DNA of 64,000 nucleotides, from contig NW_006763143.1 in the NCBI RefSeq assembly GCF_000264905.1, forward strand, positions 605,224 through 669,223. The letters run 5' to 3'. The translations under genes were made by a program, and so were the position numbers. The notes below the pieces were generated by a model. It was not told where the DNA came from and did no database searches. It was given only the letters and a program-made list of their open reading frames with translations. Of this stretch, positions 34,326 through 46,760 are shown piece by piece (position 1 is the first letter of the stretch; each line of letters opens with the position of its first letter). The DNA comes from Stereum hirsutum FP-91666 SS1 (Eukaryota; Basidiomycota; Agaricomycetes; Russulales; Stereaceae).

Positions 34326-35997
34326 TTTGAACAATGGGAGGAGGATGACCGAGGGTGGAGAGAGGAGGGGAAACTTGGAAGGAGGGAGGGAGTAGGTTCG
34401 ACACCTTTACATTCGATGCCCTCAATATATAGTCGGACGACCTGATGGGCATCACGCATGATGCTTCCATGTGAAGAGATAAGCAAAGCACCACCAGGAA
34501 AATCGTTCGTTGGAGATCGTTCCTGGGCATCCGCAAGAGCCCAGGTGCCGGTCCCCCTCAGCACAGTCCAACACCACAAAACCCGCCTAGCGTAGCCTAG
34601 GGCGGTGTACGACAATAATGCTCCCTTTGTACCCGAGCACGCCCGATCTCTCCACCTATCTTCCTCGTCTGCCGTCCCCTAAACGTATCCTCGGGCAGAA
34701 AAAGAAAGGAGTGGCTTACGGCAATCATCAAGCTAAGTTATCAAGGCACGAAGCTTTCATCCGAGCGTGCTATCACAGGCAGTTCAATACTGTTTATGAT
34801 GCAGTAGGTGTGGCGCCTGCCAGTGGATGATGCCCATGTCAGACTAAGACTCGATACAGAAGGTCCGTTATCGTCGTATTCGGTCCCTTTTCCTCATGCT
34901 CGCACAATATCAGCGCCTGAAGAGTGCACAGGACATATAGTTCGCCTGTCATACACCGACGAGGAGAGGTATTGTAGTCTGAGATTCGTAAGTTGTGGCG
35001 CGGAGCCTAGGAAAAATTCTCGACCGCCTCGAAGGAGCTCGAGCGGCGTCCGGCAATTCACGGTGTGGTTACTCGCCTGAAGTGTCTTTCCGGACACCCC
35101 GGGGCAGACGACGCTGCGATCGCCCGCGATCGAAGTTCTTCTCCTCCCCGATACTTCTATTTTCATCCTCTCCTTTTTTGGCGATGCGTGCCAGTCCCGA
35201 CTCCCGACAGCGTTGTGTCCTGCAGATGTCAGGTAGCAAAGTGAGATGTTGTGAGCACAGGAAGAATTCGATATGAATGTTGACCATCAGCAGATGGACG
35301 TGTATGCGGTGCGGCGTTCTCCGAACACCATGGCAGAGGAATTATTAGATAGTTCGAAGAGTCACTTGAATATCGCCAAGTGATCGGTACAAATATAGTA
35401 CATAGGAGTAGGCAGGGCTCGCCGAACAAACAGGCACAGCATTCTGAGGCAGCGCAAAGCGTCGAAAATGTTCGCACTGAGTACTGCCAAAGAGGTCGAT
35501 CGACCGAGGAAAAACGAGGAGACGACGGAGGACAATCCAAAGACACGAATAAAAGCTAAGACTCGCAGGGACGGAAGCTTGGTATAAATATTGCGTTTCG
35601 TGTAAATAAGCTGACTTGAGCGGCGGCGGGGTGGACGTCGTGATGGTTGATCGAAGAGCCGCTTCGTCTGCTGCGACGCGATAAGGACGAGAGCAACGCA
35701 CTCGACATTTGGCCTTGGCCGTGGACTGATGCATATAGTGTGCGCCCTCCTTTACGACAGCACAACGATAAGCCCCGCAGTATTGCGACGGACGCGCCGA
35801 TCACGATCGTTCGGCGGGCGAAATGGCAGAAAATGTGGAGAAAATTGTCCTCGATCTGCCTCCGGCCGTCGCGCCTGTCGGTCTCGTAGATCCCGTCGTC
35901 GCCCATCGATCAAGACATCACCCCTAAGAATACCCTTTTCCGGATTGTCCGCCTTCCAGAAGCGTCACCGTTCTTGTCGGCTTGTCTGGGGCCACCC
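34326..35997. other. 1.7 kb gap, no gene seen
   Basis: Contains the promoter of permease B (right after 34326, with purine-rich GGGAGGAGG and GGAAGGAGGGAGGGAG tracts on the + strand, pyrimidine-rich when read in the direction of transcription). Frames between 35345 and 35906 are open on both strands but show no conserved features. The remainder should be the 3' UTR of the next gene. Confidence 0.5.
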
Positions 35998-38900
35998 TCA
36001 CCAACTCTGGTCCATAGTCTCATCTTCGTCCTCTTGACCCATGGCAATCATCCTTTCCACTTCGTCTTCCTCATCAAGGTCCGAAAAGTCAAGCCACCTC
36101 ACTGAACCAGGTGCTGAATCTGCTTGAAGAGGCTCGGACCCATCCAACGCCGTCGTCGACCACGCCGAATCCGAAGTATCTGACAACGGCGAGGACGGTA
36201 TCATTTCTGGTTCAGGCCGCGTGCTACGAGATGGTGGAAGCCGCCATTGCCTCCTCTGCCTGTCACACGTGAGGGATGCGGCCGCTGGCAACATTCGCGC
36301 GTTGGGAGCGTGACCCTCGACGGTATTTGCCAAGCTATCGTGGGCAAGTACATCGTCCGGATCCGAATCGGGCGGGGTCGGGAACGGACTGGGAATACCA
36401 TCACCAACGCCTCTCGCTCTGTATTCGAGAATTTTACGCTCGGCGACTGGTCCAAAGGAATGGGGGTTAGATATTGGACTTCTCTGCGTCTGTGACAGGG
36501 CGACGGCTGCTCCTGCTTCGCCATCGGCGCGAGTATAGTCAGTTGGACCTGCGTGTCTACGTCCCGCTGCAAAGAAAACGGATGAATAGACGATTGTTCA
36601 AGACAAAGAGTTAGCGTCTTCGATGGAAGAGGAAGGAGGTAGATAGATAAATGCAAACTATATTTGTGTACGTACGTTGCCTTCCTCGTGATAGCATTAG
36701 TAGACGTGTTCGAATATAGGTTGCGCTTGTCGACTGTGACGGCCCTGGGATTGCATTCTGCAGGGCAGCTGTCGAAGTTGGTGGGCTTGCAAAACGAACC
36801 CTGCGCGTGGTTGCGTTCGGCGATACGTTATTGAAACCAGCAAATCGGACTCCTTGCAAACGCAATGAAGGTCAGTGTTCCAATAAAAGACTCGAAAAAA
36901 GAGAAGATATCATCAACGCAGCAATACCTACTTTTCTTGGGCCGTTCCGTGGCCTCGGTCTCCTCGTTGCCTTCTTTCAGCTCACCTCTCTTCCTCTTCA
37001 CAGGCGTCAATGGAGGCTCCAGCATCCGCTGAACCATGTCGTCCGCATGTCGCCTCCGCTGGACAGACCCATCCTGAGCCAAAAAATCGCCCGCTCTCAA
37101 TGGCCGCAAAATCCCTCTTGGAGGCACTGCCGTCCGATTCCATTTTGAGGGTACGCTAGGCTCCATATTCGTCGAAAAGTACACATACGACGTCTGCGGT
37201 AACTGCACCTCGTGCAAGTTAAGCGTCTTATGGTAGCGCTCCATTATCCATTCCTCCGCCCATTTCGCATCAGTAGGATCCTCGCCGTCCTTCAATTGCT
37301 GCCGGTAGGGGCAGGTGGCGGGCGGAGTTCGTGGGGGATGTAGAGCAGTGGTAGACTTGGAAGGGTGCATTGCGAAGTCGCGAATCTTGATTGCGCCGCG
37401 GGATTCACCTGCGCTGGTAGAGGGAGGGTAGCCTTCCATAGCAAAATCGCGGACCTTGATGGATGGAGGAAGGACGGTGCTAGGGTTGGAAGCGGAATAG
37501 CTGGGAACGTGTCTGCATGATGTCCCCGACTTGTAGTCTTCAAAATCATCCTCCATCCTCTGGACCTCTGCCAGGAAACCGACGACGGCCTTCTCAAACT
37601 GCAGCGGTGTCACGCCAGGCATGACATGCCGCACAGGGTAGTAGGGGTTCTGCCCATCAGGCGCAGTACTCACAGGCTTCCACTCCTTCCTCATGGTATC
37701 CATCGTCACAGCCGGGTCAAAGGGATCCTCCATGTCTTCAGGACGTGGTCGCAGTCCTTGCTTCGCTCTCTTCCTTCTCCTTATCACCCTCTTCATATAC
37801 GCCTTCGTCTTCCTTTTCTCCTCTTCCCTCGCTCCCGGATAATCCAACATATACTTCACTTTCCTCATCTCCATATCCATCTCCATATTGTGCGCCTCTT
37901 CCACCTCCACGAACTCCTCGTCCTCTGCCGTTTCTCCTTCCTGGAAACCGATGAGCGTGACCTTGCAATCGGCGCCGATGAGCATGCGCTGGAAGGTAGG
38001 GGCTCCATGCAACACACCCCGAGCGTGGATCTTCTCGAATGCGGTGACGACGGCGGCTTTGAGGACCAAGGGCATCGTCGAGCTAGCTTCGATCCAGAAG
38101 ACGGGGTGTGGAGGCTCCATCGCGAGGTGATATTCGTTCGTGTCGCCCTGCAAGCTAATAACGCGGGGGACGCACTTTCCTTGGAGCAGTTTGAGGTACT
38201 TTTTGCTCTTGTATAAGGCGAGCTTTTGGTGGCGAAGGGGTGGTCAAGGTGTTGGCGTCGGCGAGGCTGCGGCGAGGCAATGAAACGTGTTGGGTGACGC
38301 ACCTCTAGATGAAAACCCTTCAGTCTTGACTGGTCGGACTTCTGGTCGGACTTCTTCCAACTGAGACCATCAAGAAAACGCGTAAGTCACATTGAAAGAT
38401 GCAGGAAGCGATGAGGGGACAACTCGCTTTTTGCTGACATACTTCAGCTTTGCGCCCTTGACTGAGGCGGAATTTATGAACGCAGAGCGCGTCTTTCCGG
38501 CTGAACCAAACGAAATACAGAAGACACACCCGATTGACAGCGCCAGCGGCAGGAGAACACGTTAAGAGGTTGCTTATACTCACGATAGGGAGAAACGACG
38601 CACATTGAAATCTCTTGTGAGCCCACACATGTTCGAAAATACAGCCTCTTGTCCATGCATACTTCCCATGCGGTTGATAGAGCTGTGCAAACTTAGGAAG
38701 CTCCTCTGCAGATCCAGACTTTGGTGTTTCAGCCACGGGCTTCAACGATAGAAATCCTGGTGTGCGAGAGATCGCAGCCAAATGGGCGGCGTGATGCTTT
38801 GCAGCGATCGACTCAGGGCTCGGAGTCAGGTAGGGTGTATGGAAGGGTTCGGGTAGCGGGACAACAGACTTGGGCCGAGGTGGGTAGTACGTAGGAGGTG

Positions 38901-39138
38901 GCGCGTGCTTTTGAAGAAGAGAGGTGTAGAAGAGGGTGACGTCGCTGTCTTGTCGAAATAGTCTCTGCATGAGGTGGGGTGCCGTACGGCCGTGAATGCG
39001 AGCGGGACTAGCCGACTCCTCTGCCCATAATGTGAACGTCAATGGTGTCTTCTGTGCGGTACCTGGTGGCACCTGTTGGAGGCTCGAGAATGACGACGAA
39101 GACAAAGACGAAGACGAAAACGCGACAGGGCTAGTCAT
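35998..39138 (-). CDS. protein-kinase-fold protein lacking catalytic residues (pseudokinase-like)
   Basis: Starts at ATG 39136-39138 and runs through at least six exons to a stop at 35998. The N-terminal 250 residues are proline-rich. A kinase-like core follows: LALYKSKKYLKLLQGKCVPRV looks like the helix C to strand 4 region, and FEKIHARGVLHGAPTFQRML with CKVTLIGFQEG aligns with the catalytic loop and the activation segment. The HRD-type Asp is Ala (HGA), the loop Asn is Arg, and the DFG triplet reads GFQ, so phosphotransfer is unlikely. Basic (RKTKAYMKRVIRRRKRAKQG) and disordered sequence follows, with a duplicated RDFAM motif, and the protein ends in an acidic tail (DLDEEDEVERMIAMGQEDED). 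Similar kinase-like proteins are abundant in Agaricomycetes; their role is unknown. Confidence 0.7.
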
Positions 39139-40183
39139 GTTTTGTGGTTATGGGAAGGGATGATGATTGTTCGAGAGCAGAAAGCAATACGAAGGTCCCA
39201 ACATCCTGTTGGGATTATAAGGGCATGACGATACATTCGTGACACTTGCATTGTGCTCTGCTTGGGCCTGTTGAAAGTGATGGCCGAGTTTGGAACAAGG
39301 GAGAACAAGGGCCAGGCCGTGAGAACCATTGGCCTCCCAGCGTGAGCCACCATGCAGGAGGATGTGGCACACGAGTGGCGCCAGTATGATCCACGTTGGC
39401 TAGCGGCAACAAAAGTGCATGTTGAGCTCCGCGTCCTCGACCTTTGTCGATCGAAGGACCAGAAGCATCAGTGGTGAATCACACCAGCATTCATTGTCTA
39501 CATACACGTTACAGCAGCTTCGTAGATTTATATGAACTTGGCCACATACAACAAAACGTACACAATCAGACCATAGGCATCCGGCGCTCGAATGCAGGAA
39601 AGACAATTGGATATGTGGAGAGACAATCGAGTCGCAGCGAGAGATGGAAGACCAGTCTAGGACAAGACCGGGAAACGACTCTGCTGGCGAACTAGTAAAT
39701 AATAAGATAAAACAGATGTAGTTTGGGCGGTAATAAGTGAGGATGGTGGTGATGAGGTATTCAGCAATGAGGGGTTCTAGTGGGGTATTGATAGCGATGT
39801 GATTGTGAGGATACGAGACGGTATTGGTGACGTGAGAACCTGAAGATAGTGAAAGAATGGGTGGGTAGGGATGATTGACGATGCGATGATTACAAAGAGC
39901 GTAGGATAGCAGTGTGACCGGGACGAGATATGCGATTGAGAGAATTGAGATCGAGAACAACAAAAGACAAAGTGGCAGCTATGAAGAGAGATCCAGGGAA
40001 TAGTGAATAGTGAATAAGACAGAAAGTTTTGAAATGCATGATCAATGGATAAAGGGAGAACGTTGCGGGTAGAGATCCATTGTCCCACATGTATCCTAGT
40101 ACCAATGTTCCACATATACGGGATGCTCAAGCGAGAACGCAGACGGGCCAGACCGTACATACTCGCCAGAGGAGTTAAGAGAC
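39139..40183. other. 1 kb gap between two minus-strand genes
   Basis: No supported gene. An open minus-strand frame (about 39400-39960) has a T-rich, low-quality composition typical of UTR sequence. The left end holds the promoter of the pseudokinase-like gene and the right end the 3' UTR of the next gene. Confidence 0.5.
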
Positions 40184-42028
40184 CTACAGCGAATTCGTCC
40201 ACACACGCGGAACATCACTCAACCACTGCCTCTCGCCCACACCGGCACTCCCCTCTGCCGATCTCGAACTCTCACCAATTGGAAACGCGATCCCGACTCT
40301 GTGCCCACAATCCGTCACTGAACAAACGTCCCCATCCCCGCCCTCTTCACCAGACTGTGATCCATCTTCGTCCGTGTGACCCAAGGTGCCTGACGTCGGA
40401 AGTCCGGACATTCCGTCAGCATCTGCCTCTTCACCCGAAGAGGATTCTGCGCCATTGCCCTCAGAACACTCAACCACCTCCGCCTCGCCCTCTTCATGAC
40501 GATCCAACGACCTTCCATCAACTTCCTCGAGATCGTCCGCAAAATACCCGGAATCGCGCTCATGCACACAGCACCCTCTCAGACCACAAGCCCAACCGTC
40601 TCCCCTCTCTTCCTGTGGAACAAGCCGTAACCAACTACCCCTCATTTCGTACTCCTCTAGCGTCATCCTCACGATCGAACTCCCCCCCGTAGCAATATCC
40701 TCCAACCTCCTCCTCTCTTCTAGCCACTCCTCCAGACTATGGAAATCTGAATTTGGTGAATCAAGAGTTTCGTCGGAAGGCCCGCTATCATCTGATGGTC
40801 GTTCCAAGGCTGGAAGGGCGAGAATAGACTGTATAGACGGAGATGGCAATGGCGGGAGTATGAGTCGCAAACGGGGAGAGGCCGGAGGAGAGAGAATGGA
40901 TGCCGGTGCGACAGGGATATCGCGAGTTGAAATTGTGAGCTTCGCCTTGCGTTTCGTCACACGCCTCGCCAGACCCCCTACATTCCTTAACAGCGCCCCA
41001 CCGAGATTTTTGACCTTCCTCCCCGCCTTGGTTCCGAAGCCTCTCTTCGACCCATCACTCTGAAATGCTGCACCGTCGCCATGTTCGAGAATTGGCGACG
41101 GCGCCCGCGCGCCACTTCGTGAAAGTGGACGTGAATAATACCCGTCTGGAATCGAGATGTAGGAGTTCGGCGTAAGAGGTCGAAGGATCTGATGGCGGAT
41201 AGTGGACGCCCATGGCATGTAGGGGCTATTGGGATGTTGTAGTGTAGGTATTATGTAAGGTTCGTCATGAACCTGACTTGTCCGGAGAGGCGAGAAGACG
41301 AGGGGTTCGGGTCGTAAATGAAGCGAGAGTCTGTGTAGAAGCGACGGAGGCGACGAAACTGACGAGACCGACACACGCCTATACTGGTTCCTATCGACGG
41401 TGGTGGCTGGGGCCGTGGATGGTGTCGTGGATGGACCAACGAAGGATGTAGGGCGAGATCTCGGGGAAGAGGACGGGTAGTCGAAGTGAGTGACGAGAGG
41501 TGGGAGGATAGAGAATGTAGAAGTGCGCGCTACGGCAGGAAGACTGGGATAGACAGCGGAACGAGAGAGCGTTCTGGATCTTCTATGATTGTTGATGAGA
41601 GAGTTGGAAGGTTTGCGGGAGGGTGGCCGAGAAGACAATCTAATGGAAGCCCTGGTCTGAGAGTCACGTCGTGAGAGGCGAGATGTTGTAGAAACAATAC
41701 TGTTCCGCTGCCAGACAGCCCAAGCGAGGACGAAAGCAATGATGATTTCGAGTAAGACTTCCGCTTTGAAACCATACTGTTCGGATCAAAACAGTAAAGC
41801 ACCTACCGCGATGTTCAACTCGGGCATTCTGTCTCCAAGAGGCTTCCGAGCGACACGCAAAGCAGTCGTCTGTTTATCCAGAGTGACCAAAGGCGAAAGC
41901 TCGGAGGAAACTAGGAATGAGCGAGAAGAGGGCGGTACAGCCGGCATAGGCGCGCATGGCCCGTCGCGGTTGAGGTCGAGGATCACGGTGTCGAGGCCAG
42001 CAAGACGGAGACGTTCATGAGCGGACAT
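40184..42028 (-). CDS. single-pass membrane protein with long Ser/Pro-rich cytosolic tail
   Basis: Two exons (41803-42028 and 40184-41757) give 599 residues. The spliced junction creates one strong transmembrane helix, NIAVVLLEIIIAFVLAWAVW, at about residues 71-90, after a 70-residue N-terminal domain that includes LDTVILDLNRDGPC. The remaining 510 residues are disordered: Arg/Ser-rich first (SSRPPSRKPSNS), then the basic KAGRKVKNLGGALLRNVG block, then a Glu/Ser-rich acidic C-terminus. There is no signal peptide, so a signal-anchor topology is likely. I do not recognise the family. Frame continuity across the 45-nt intron (GTGCTT...GGAAG) supports the model. Confidence 0.7.
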
Positions 42029-43040
42029 GGTGAATTAGACTCTAGGTTAAGAAGGAATGTGATGGTAGAGGACTACGACTTTGCACAAAGATACAATGAA
42101 ACTGGGGGAAGAAAGAAAGTGAGAAGGAAAGCGAAACCGATGGTGTCCTTGCACGGAGACTGAGGCTTAGGTGAGATGGGTGATCAAGATGGTTGAGAAC
42201 AAGCATGTTCGTCCACAATTGTTCACTCGTGTTGTTTCCGTTTCCGTCCGCGTTTCCCACGTGTCTCGCGTGCTGTCGACTCGCACATCTCCGAAGATGG
42301 CGGCCTGTGCGTCCTTCATCATCCACGACTCGAAGTGAGCGATATCGATCCCAGTTCTCTAATCGTCTGATTATTATATGATCCTCTATGCTTGGGGTCC
42401 TTGATGACTGGTCAAAAAGTCCCCGAAAAAGGAGCTCTTTCTCTCAATGTTTTGGAAAGGAAGGTACTTGAACGGCGGGTGCTGATACTTGGCTGGGTCT
42501 TCAGGCAAGTCGCATGGCCCGGGCGCCAGCACATGCTGCAGGATGAGACCCGGTTTCCTCTGTGATTTCTTCAGTACAGACTCCAGAATCTAGGCTGTGC
42601 TGTTAAATCACCGAGATCATGTAGCCTCCGTTCACGGGACGGGTTTGTTCACCAGTGTCGCGTCGACGTGGCGAGAAAAAACATACGAATCAAGGTCTTT
42701 CGACACATGATATATGCTCAGTTGCCATACATCCTTGCCCCTGTTCTTCATTTACGTGCAGCAAGCATAATACTCACCAAGCCACAGCAACATTATCGGG
42801 ATCACACCCTCATGTTCGGTCTTTCACAAGTCCAGAAATCCTTCAAGACTCCTATACTCGTCGGAAGAGTTTCGGCAACTACTTCGGATCGTCCAAACTG
42901 TACCTCATATGCGTCCACAAGCTCACTCATCATGACCTTGCGATGCCCACTGGTGCCGGGCTGAACCTCGCTATATAACCGTCCTCAATGGTTTGCCCGT
43001 CTCTACAATATACCTGATTTGGTCACCGCCGACGCTAATC
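42029..43040. promoter_or_regulatory. 1 kb divergent promoter region between membrane protein and xyloglucanase
   Basis: No coding sequence recognised. It must hold the promoters of both flanking genes. A secreted plant-cell-wall hydrolase gene is usually under carbon repression, so CreA/Cre1-type SYGGRG sites would be expected; I see scattered matches but nothing conclusive. Confidence 0.45.
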
Positions 43041-46000
43041 ATGTTCGCCTCATTAGGCTCTCCTACGCGAGGCCTCGCCATTCTGTTGGGCCTTTCCTTG
43101 GATTTGGCGGCTATGTTTCCCGGCGCTGAGGCGGTAGCATCGCAGACTTATGCCTGGAACAATGTCAAAATTGGTGGTGGGGGTGGCTTCGTTCCCGGAA
43201 TTGTACGTTAGACCCAGATTGTATAATCGGCGACCTTTGATCCATAGTTTCTGCTCCAGGTCTTCAATCCGTCGAAGAAAGGCTTAGCTTACGCTCGAAC
43301 GTGAGTAACTTATGATGGCGACAGTATCTGTTATGTGACACAGTCTTCCAAAGTGATATTGGAGGCGCATATCGACTCAACTCGGACGATACCTGGACTC
43401 CGTTGACCGACTTCGCCAACGACACTACGTGGAATCAATGGGGCATAGATGGACTTGCCACGGATCCTGTCGATACTAATCGTCTTTACCTGGTAATATT
43501 GCCTCCACCAGCTCGTTCCACCCAATCTGACGACGGTCATCTCGCAGCTGACGGGCATGTACACGAACTCCTGGGACCGTAAGTGTCTATGTTCTTCTCA
43601 AAGTTTCACACTGACACCGGTGTACACTCGTCAGCGAGTGATGGTCACATTCTAGCGTCGGCAGATCAAGGAGCCACTTTCACAGCCTACGGTCTACCGT
43701 TCAAGGTCGGGGGTAACATGCCCGGCCGCGGAATAGGAGAACGACTTGTCGTAGATCCTCATGCCAACAACATCCTATTTCTAGGCGCTCGCAGTGGAAA
43801 CGGTCTTTACAAGTCCACCAACTATGGTGAGACATGGGCGAAGGTCACCTCCCTACCGAATGCCGGTCCGTTCTTTTATCTCTACCAGGTTTTATACGAA
43901 CCGAACCTTGTTTGACAGGAACCTATGCGCCTGATCCCACGGATACTACTGGTTATAACAATGACCCTATCGGCGTTGCGTGGATCACCTTCGACTCGAC
44001 CAACGGTACAGCTGGAACTGCCACTCAGCGCATCTTCGTCGGTGTTGTCAGTAACGGAACGGACAATGTCTTCATGTCGAATGATGCCGGCTCCACCTGT
44101 GCGTCTTATCCTCCTTTGTTAGCGACAGTGATTTTTGATTGCTTGCCTCGCTAGGGAGTGCCATCCCCGGGCAGAACACCCAATTCTTCCCGCATAAGGG
44201 TGTCCTTTCGCCGGCGGAGAAGACACTGTACATTTCTTACTCGGACGGTGCTGGACCGTACGATGGTAGGAAAACGCTCTGATATGTCTTCGAGCTACAT
44301 TCTCACGCTTGGTTTGTAGGCACTAATGGAGCCGTCTACAAATACGACATCACCTCCGGCAATCTCACTGACATTACTCCCGTCTCCGGAAGTGACCTTT
44401 ACTTCGGTTTCGGCGGTGTGGCCGTAGACTACCTCGCTCCCGGCACGATCATGGTGGCGGCACTCAACAGGCAAGAATCAATCTTACACATACTTTGAAA
44501 CTTCGTTGATGGTCGTACATTTGATAGTTGGTGGCCAGATGGCCAAATATTCCGGAGCAAGGACTCTGGTGCAACCTGGTCGGCCCTTTGGACCTGGGGA
44601 AACTACCCGGATATCAATAAGAACTACGCCTTCACGGATACCCTCGCTCCATGGCTCGGTCCCGATTCTACAGTCACCACATTGGGAACTCTGCAAATTG
44701 GGTGGATGATGGAAAGTGAGTTTTCCTAACCCTGTGTTCGCATATCTGAGAGTCAAATTGAGCGACTCTATTTGATTCCATTGTCTCACAGGTCTGGTCA
44801 TCGACCCCTTTGACAGCGATCACTGGTTGTATGGGACAGGTGCAACAATTCAGGGTGGGCATGACCTCACGAACTGGGACACCAAGGGGAACGTATCTCT
44901 CCAGAGTTTGGCAGATGGTATTGAGGAGACATCCGTACAGGCATTGATCTCGCCACCGAGCGGCCCCCCTTTGATTTCGGCCGTCGGCGACGATTGTGGT
45001 CTGTCTCGCCTCTTCATTTTATGTTCTTCCTCATGGATGATGGAAACTCATGGATTTTTCTACATATTTGATTATAGGTTTCGTACACACGTCACTCACA
45101 ACTGCTCCTTCGACCGAATTCGAAACGCCTAATTGGGCCACAACTCCCGACATCGACTACGCAGGTAATGAACCGACAAATATTGTCAGGATTGGCAACA
45201 CTGCTGGCTCGTGAGCTCACATTGACATTAACGTATATATTCCCCATGGCTGAGTTTCGTTCTCAGCACCGACATACAGATCGCTCTGAGTACTGACTCC
45301 GGTAACACTTGGTACGGCGGCCTTCTCCCGGCTTCAATGGTCTAAAATTGACGATGCATCATCTTCAGGAATATCGACTACGGAGGTGCCGCTGGAGTCT
45401 ACGGCGGGAAGGTTGCTCTGAGCGCTGACGGAGGTAAGAGTATCCCTTGGTATGCAATTGATTAACCAAAGTTGTCGCACTGAACACTACCGCAATGTAG
45501 ACACTGTACTGTGGAGGACCGCATCTGGCAACGGCGTCATGGTCTCCCAATACACCAGCAGCTTCACCGCAGTCCCCTCCCTTCCGTCTGACGCCATTAT
45601 CGCCTCCGACAGAAGGAACAACTCTCTATTTTATGGTGCATCCACCTCTCAATTCTATGTCTCTCCCACAGGCGGCAAGACGTTCACTACCGCAGGTACT
45701 CTTGGGACGACTTCTGCGCCTGTAAAGATAGTTGTTCACCCGAATGTTACGGGTGATATATGGGTATCTTCGGATGCGGGTTTGTTCCATTCGACAGACT
45801 CCGGAAACTCTTTTGTTGCGTTGAGTGGTGTTACGAGTGCATACGGCCTGGCGCTTGGTGCTGCGAAGACCTTGGGTGGATACCCATCCGTGTTCATTGG
45901 TGGGACGATCAGTGGAACGACTGGTTACTTTAGGTACTGTGTTATGGGTGGCTCAGGACTTGGACTCCGTCTCACACTTCACATTTCCTAGGACTGACGA

Positions 46001-46655
46001 CCAAGGAGTAAATTGGGTTCAGATCAACGACGCTGCTCACGGTTTTGGCTCTGTCTCTGCAAATGTTCTCGCTGCCGATCAGAAGGTTTACGGCCGGTAG
46101 GTAACCTTTCCCCTATCAACTACTACACGATTGAATGCTCATACTGTGCAGTGTCTACGTTGGTACCAATGGTCGTGGTATCTTCTACGGAGACGCTTCC
46201 GGTGCAGCCCCTGCTCCCACTTCTACGGCTGCGTCTAGTACGGCCTCAAGCACCAGTGCTGTATCTACTACCGGTGTAAAGACTACTCCAACCGCCACAT
46301 CTACATCCAGTTCATCTTCGCAAACTGCGGCAACCACGACCTCGACGGCTACTGGGGCGACCCAAACCACCTACGGACAATGTATGTGCATTGCGTCTAC
46401 AAGGAATGTTGATGTGTCACTGACACTGTCGTCCAGGTGGTGGAACGGGATGGACAGGACCCACGGTGTGTGCAAGTGGAAGTGCTTGCACTGTAAGCAA
46501 CGCCTGTACGTATCCGCCTCTTCTGCCATGTCTCAAGATACTAAGTGTACTTGATTTGTCCGCAGATTACTCTCAATGTAAGCGTGGTCGAAAGTCAGAC
46601 GATATCGACAGAACCAACTCCGCTGACTCCTTTTGTAATAGGTATTCCGACCTAA
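43041..46655 (+). CDS. secreted xyloglucanase, GH74 with C-terminal CBM1
   Basis: Starts at ATG 43041 with a hydrophobic signal peptide (LAILLGLSLDLAA), then YAWNNVKIGGGGGFVPGI, the standard start of mature GH74. About fifteen exons follow. ARTDIGGAYRL holds the first catalytic Asp region; repeated Asp-box-like units (SADQGATF, STNYGETW, SNDAGSTW, SKDSGATW, STDSGNTW) mark the two seven-bladed propellers; TPDIDYAGNEPTNIVRIGNT carries the second catalytic region. A Ser/Thr/Ala linker (about 46190-46370) leads to a CBM1: TYGQCGGTGWTGPTVCASG then ACTVSNAYYSQC, ending IPT. The enzyme cleaves xyloglucan in plant walls and the CBM1 binds cellulose, typical of lignocellulose-degrading fungi. One intron (44471-44527) starts with GC. 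The stop lies 105 bp from that of the convergent LRR gene. Confidence 0.9.
44471..44527 (+). other. GC-AG intron in the xyloglucanase gene
   Basis: Exon sequence ...CTCAACAG is followed by GCAAGA and the intron ends TTGATAG. Joined, it reads ALNSWWPDGQIF in frame, a well-conserved GH74 segment. No GT in the vicinity preserves this frame. AG|GCAAG is the classical consensus of GC donors. Confidence 0.75.
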
Positions 46656-46760
46656 GCTGCTTCGCGAAAACATTGTCTTGCCTTGGGGTTGTCGTGCTCT
46701 GTGTAAAATACATCAAAAACGTACGAGTGTGGGCCACTGTCTCTCAATCGATTGTGTGCG

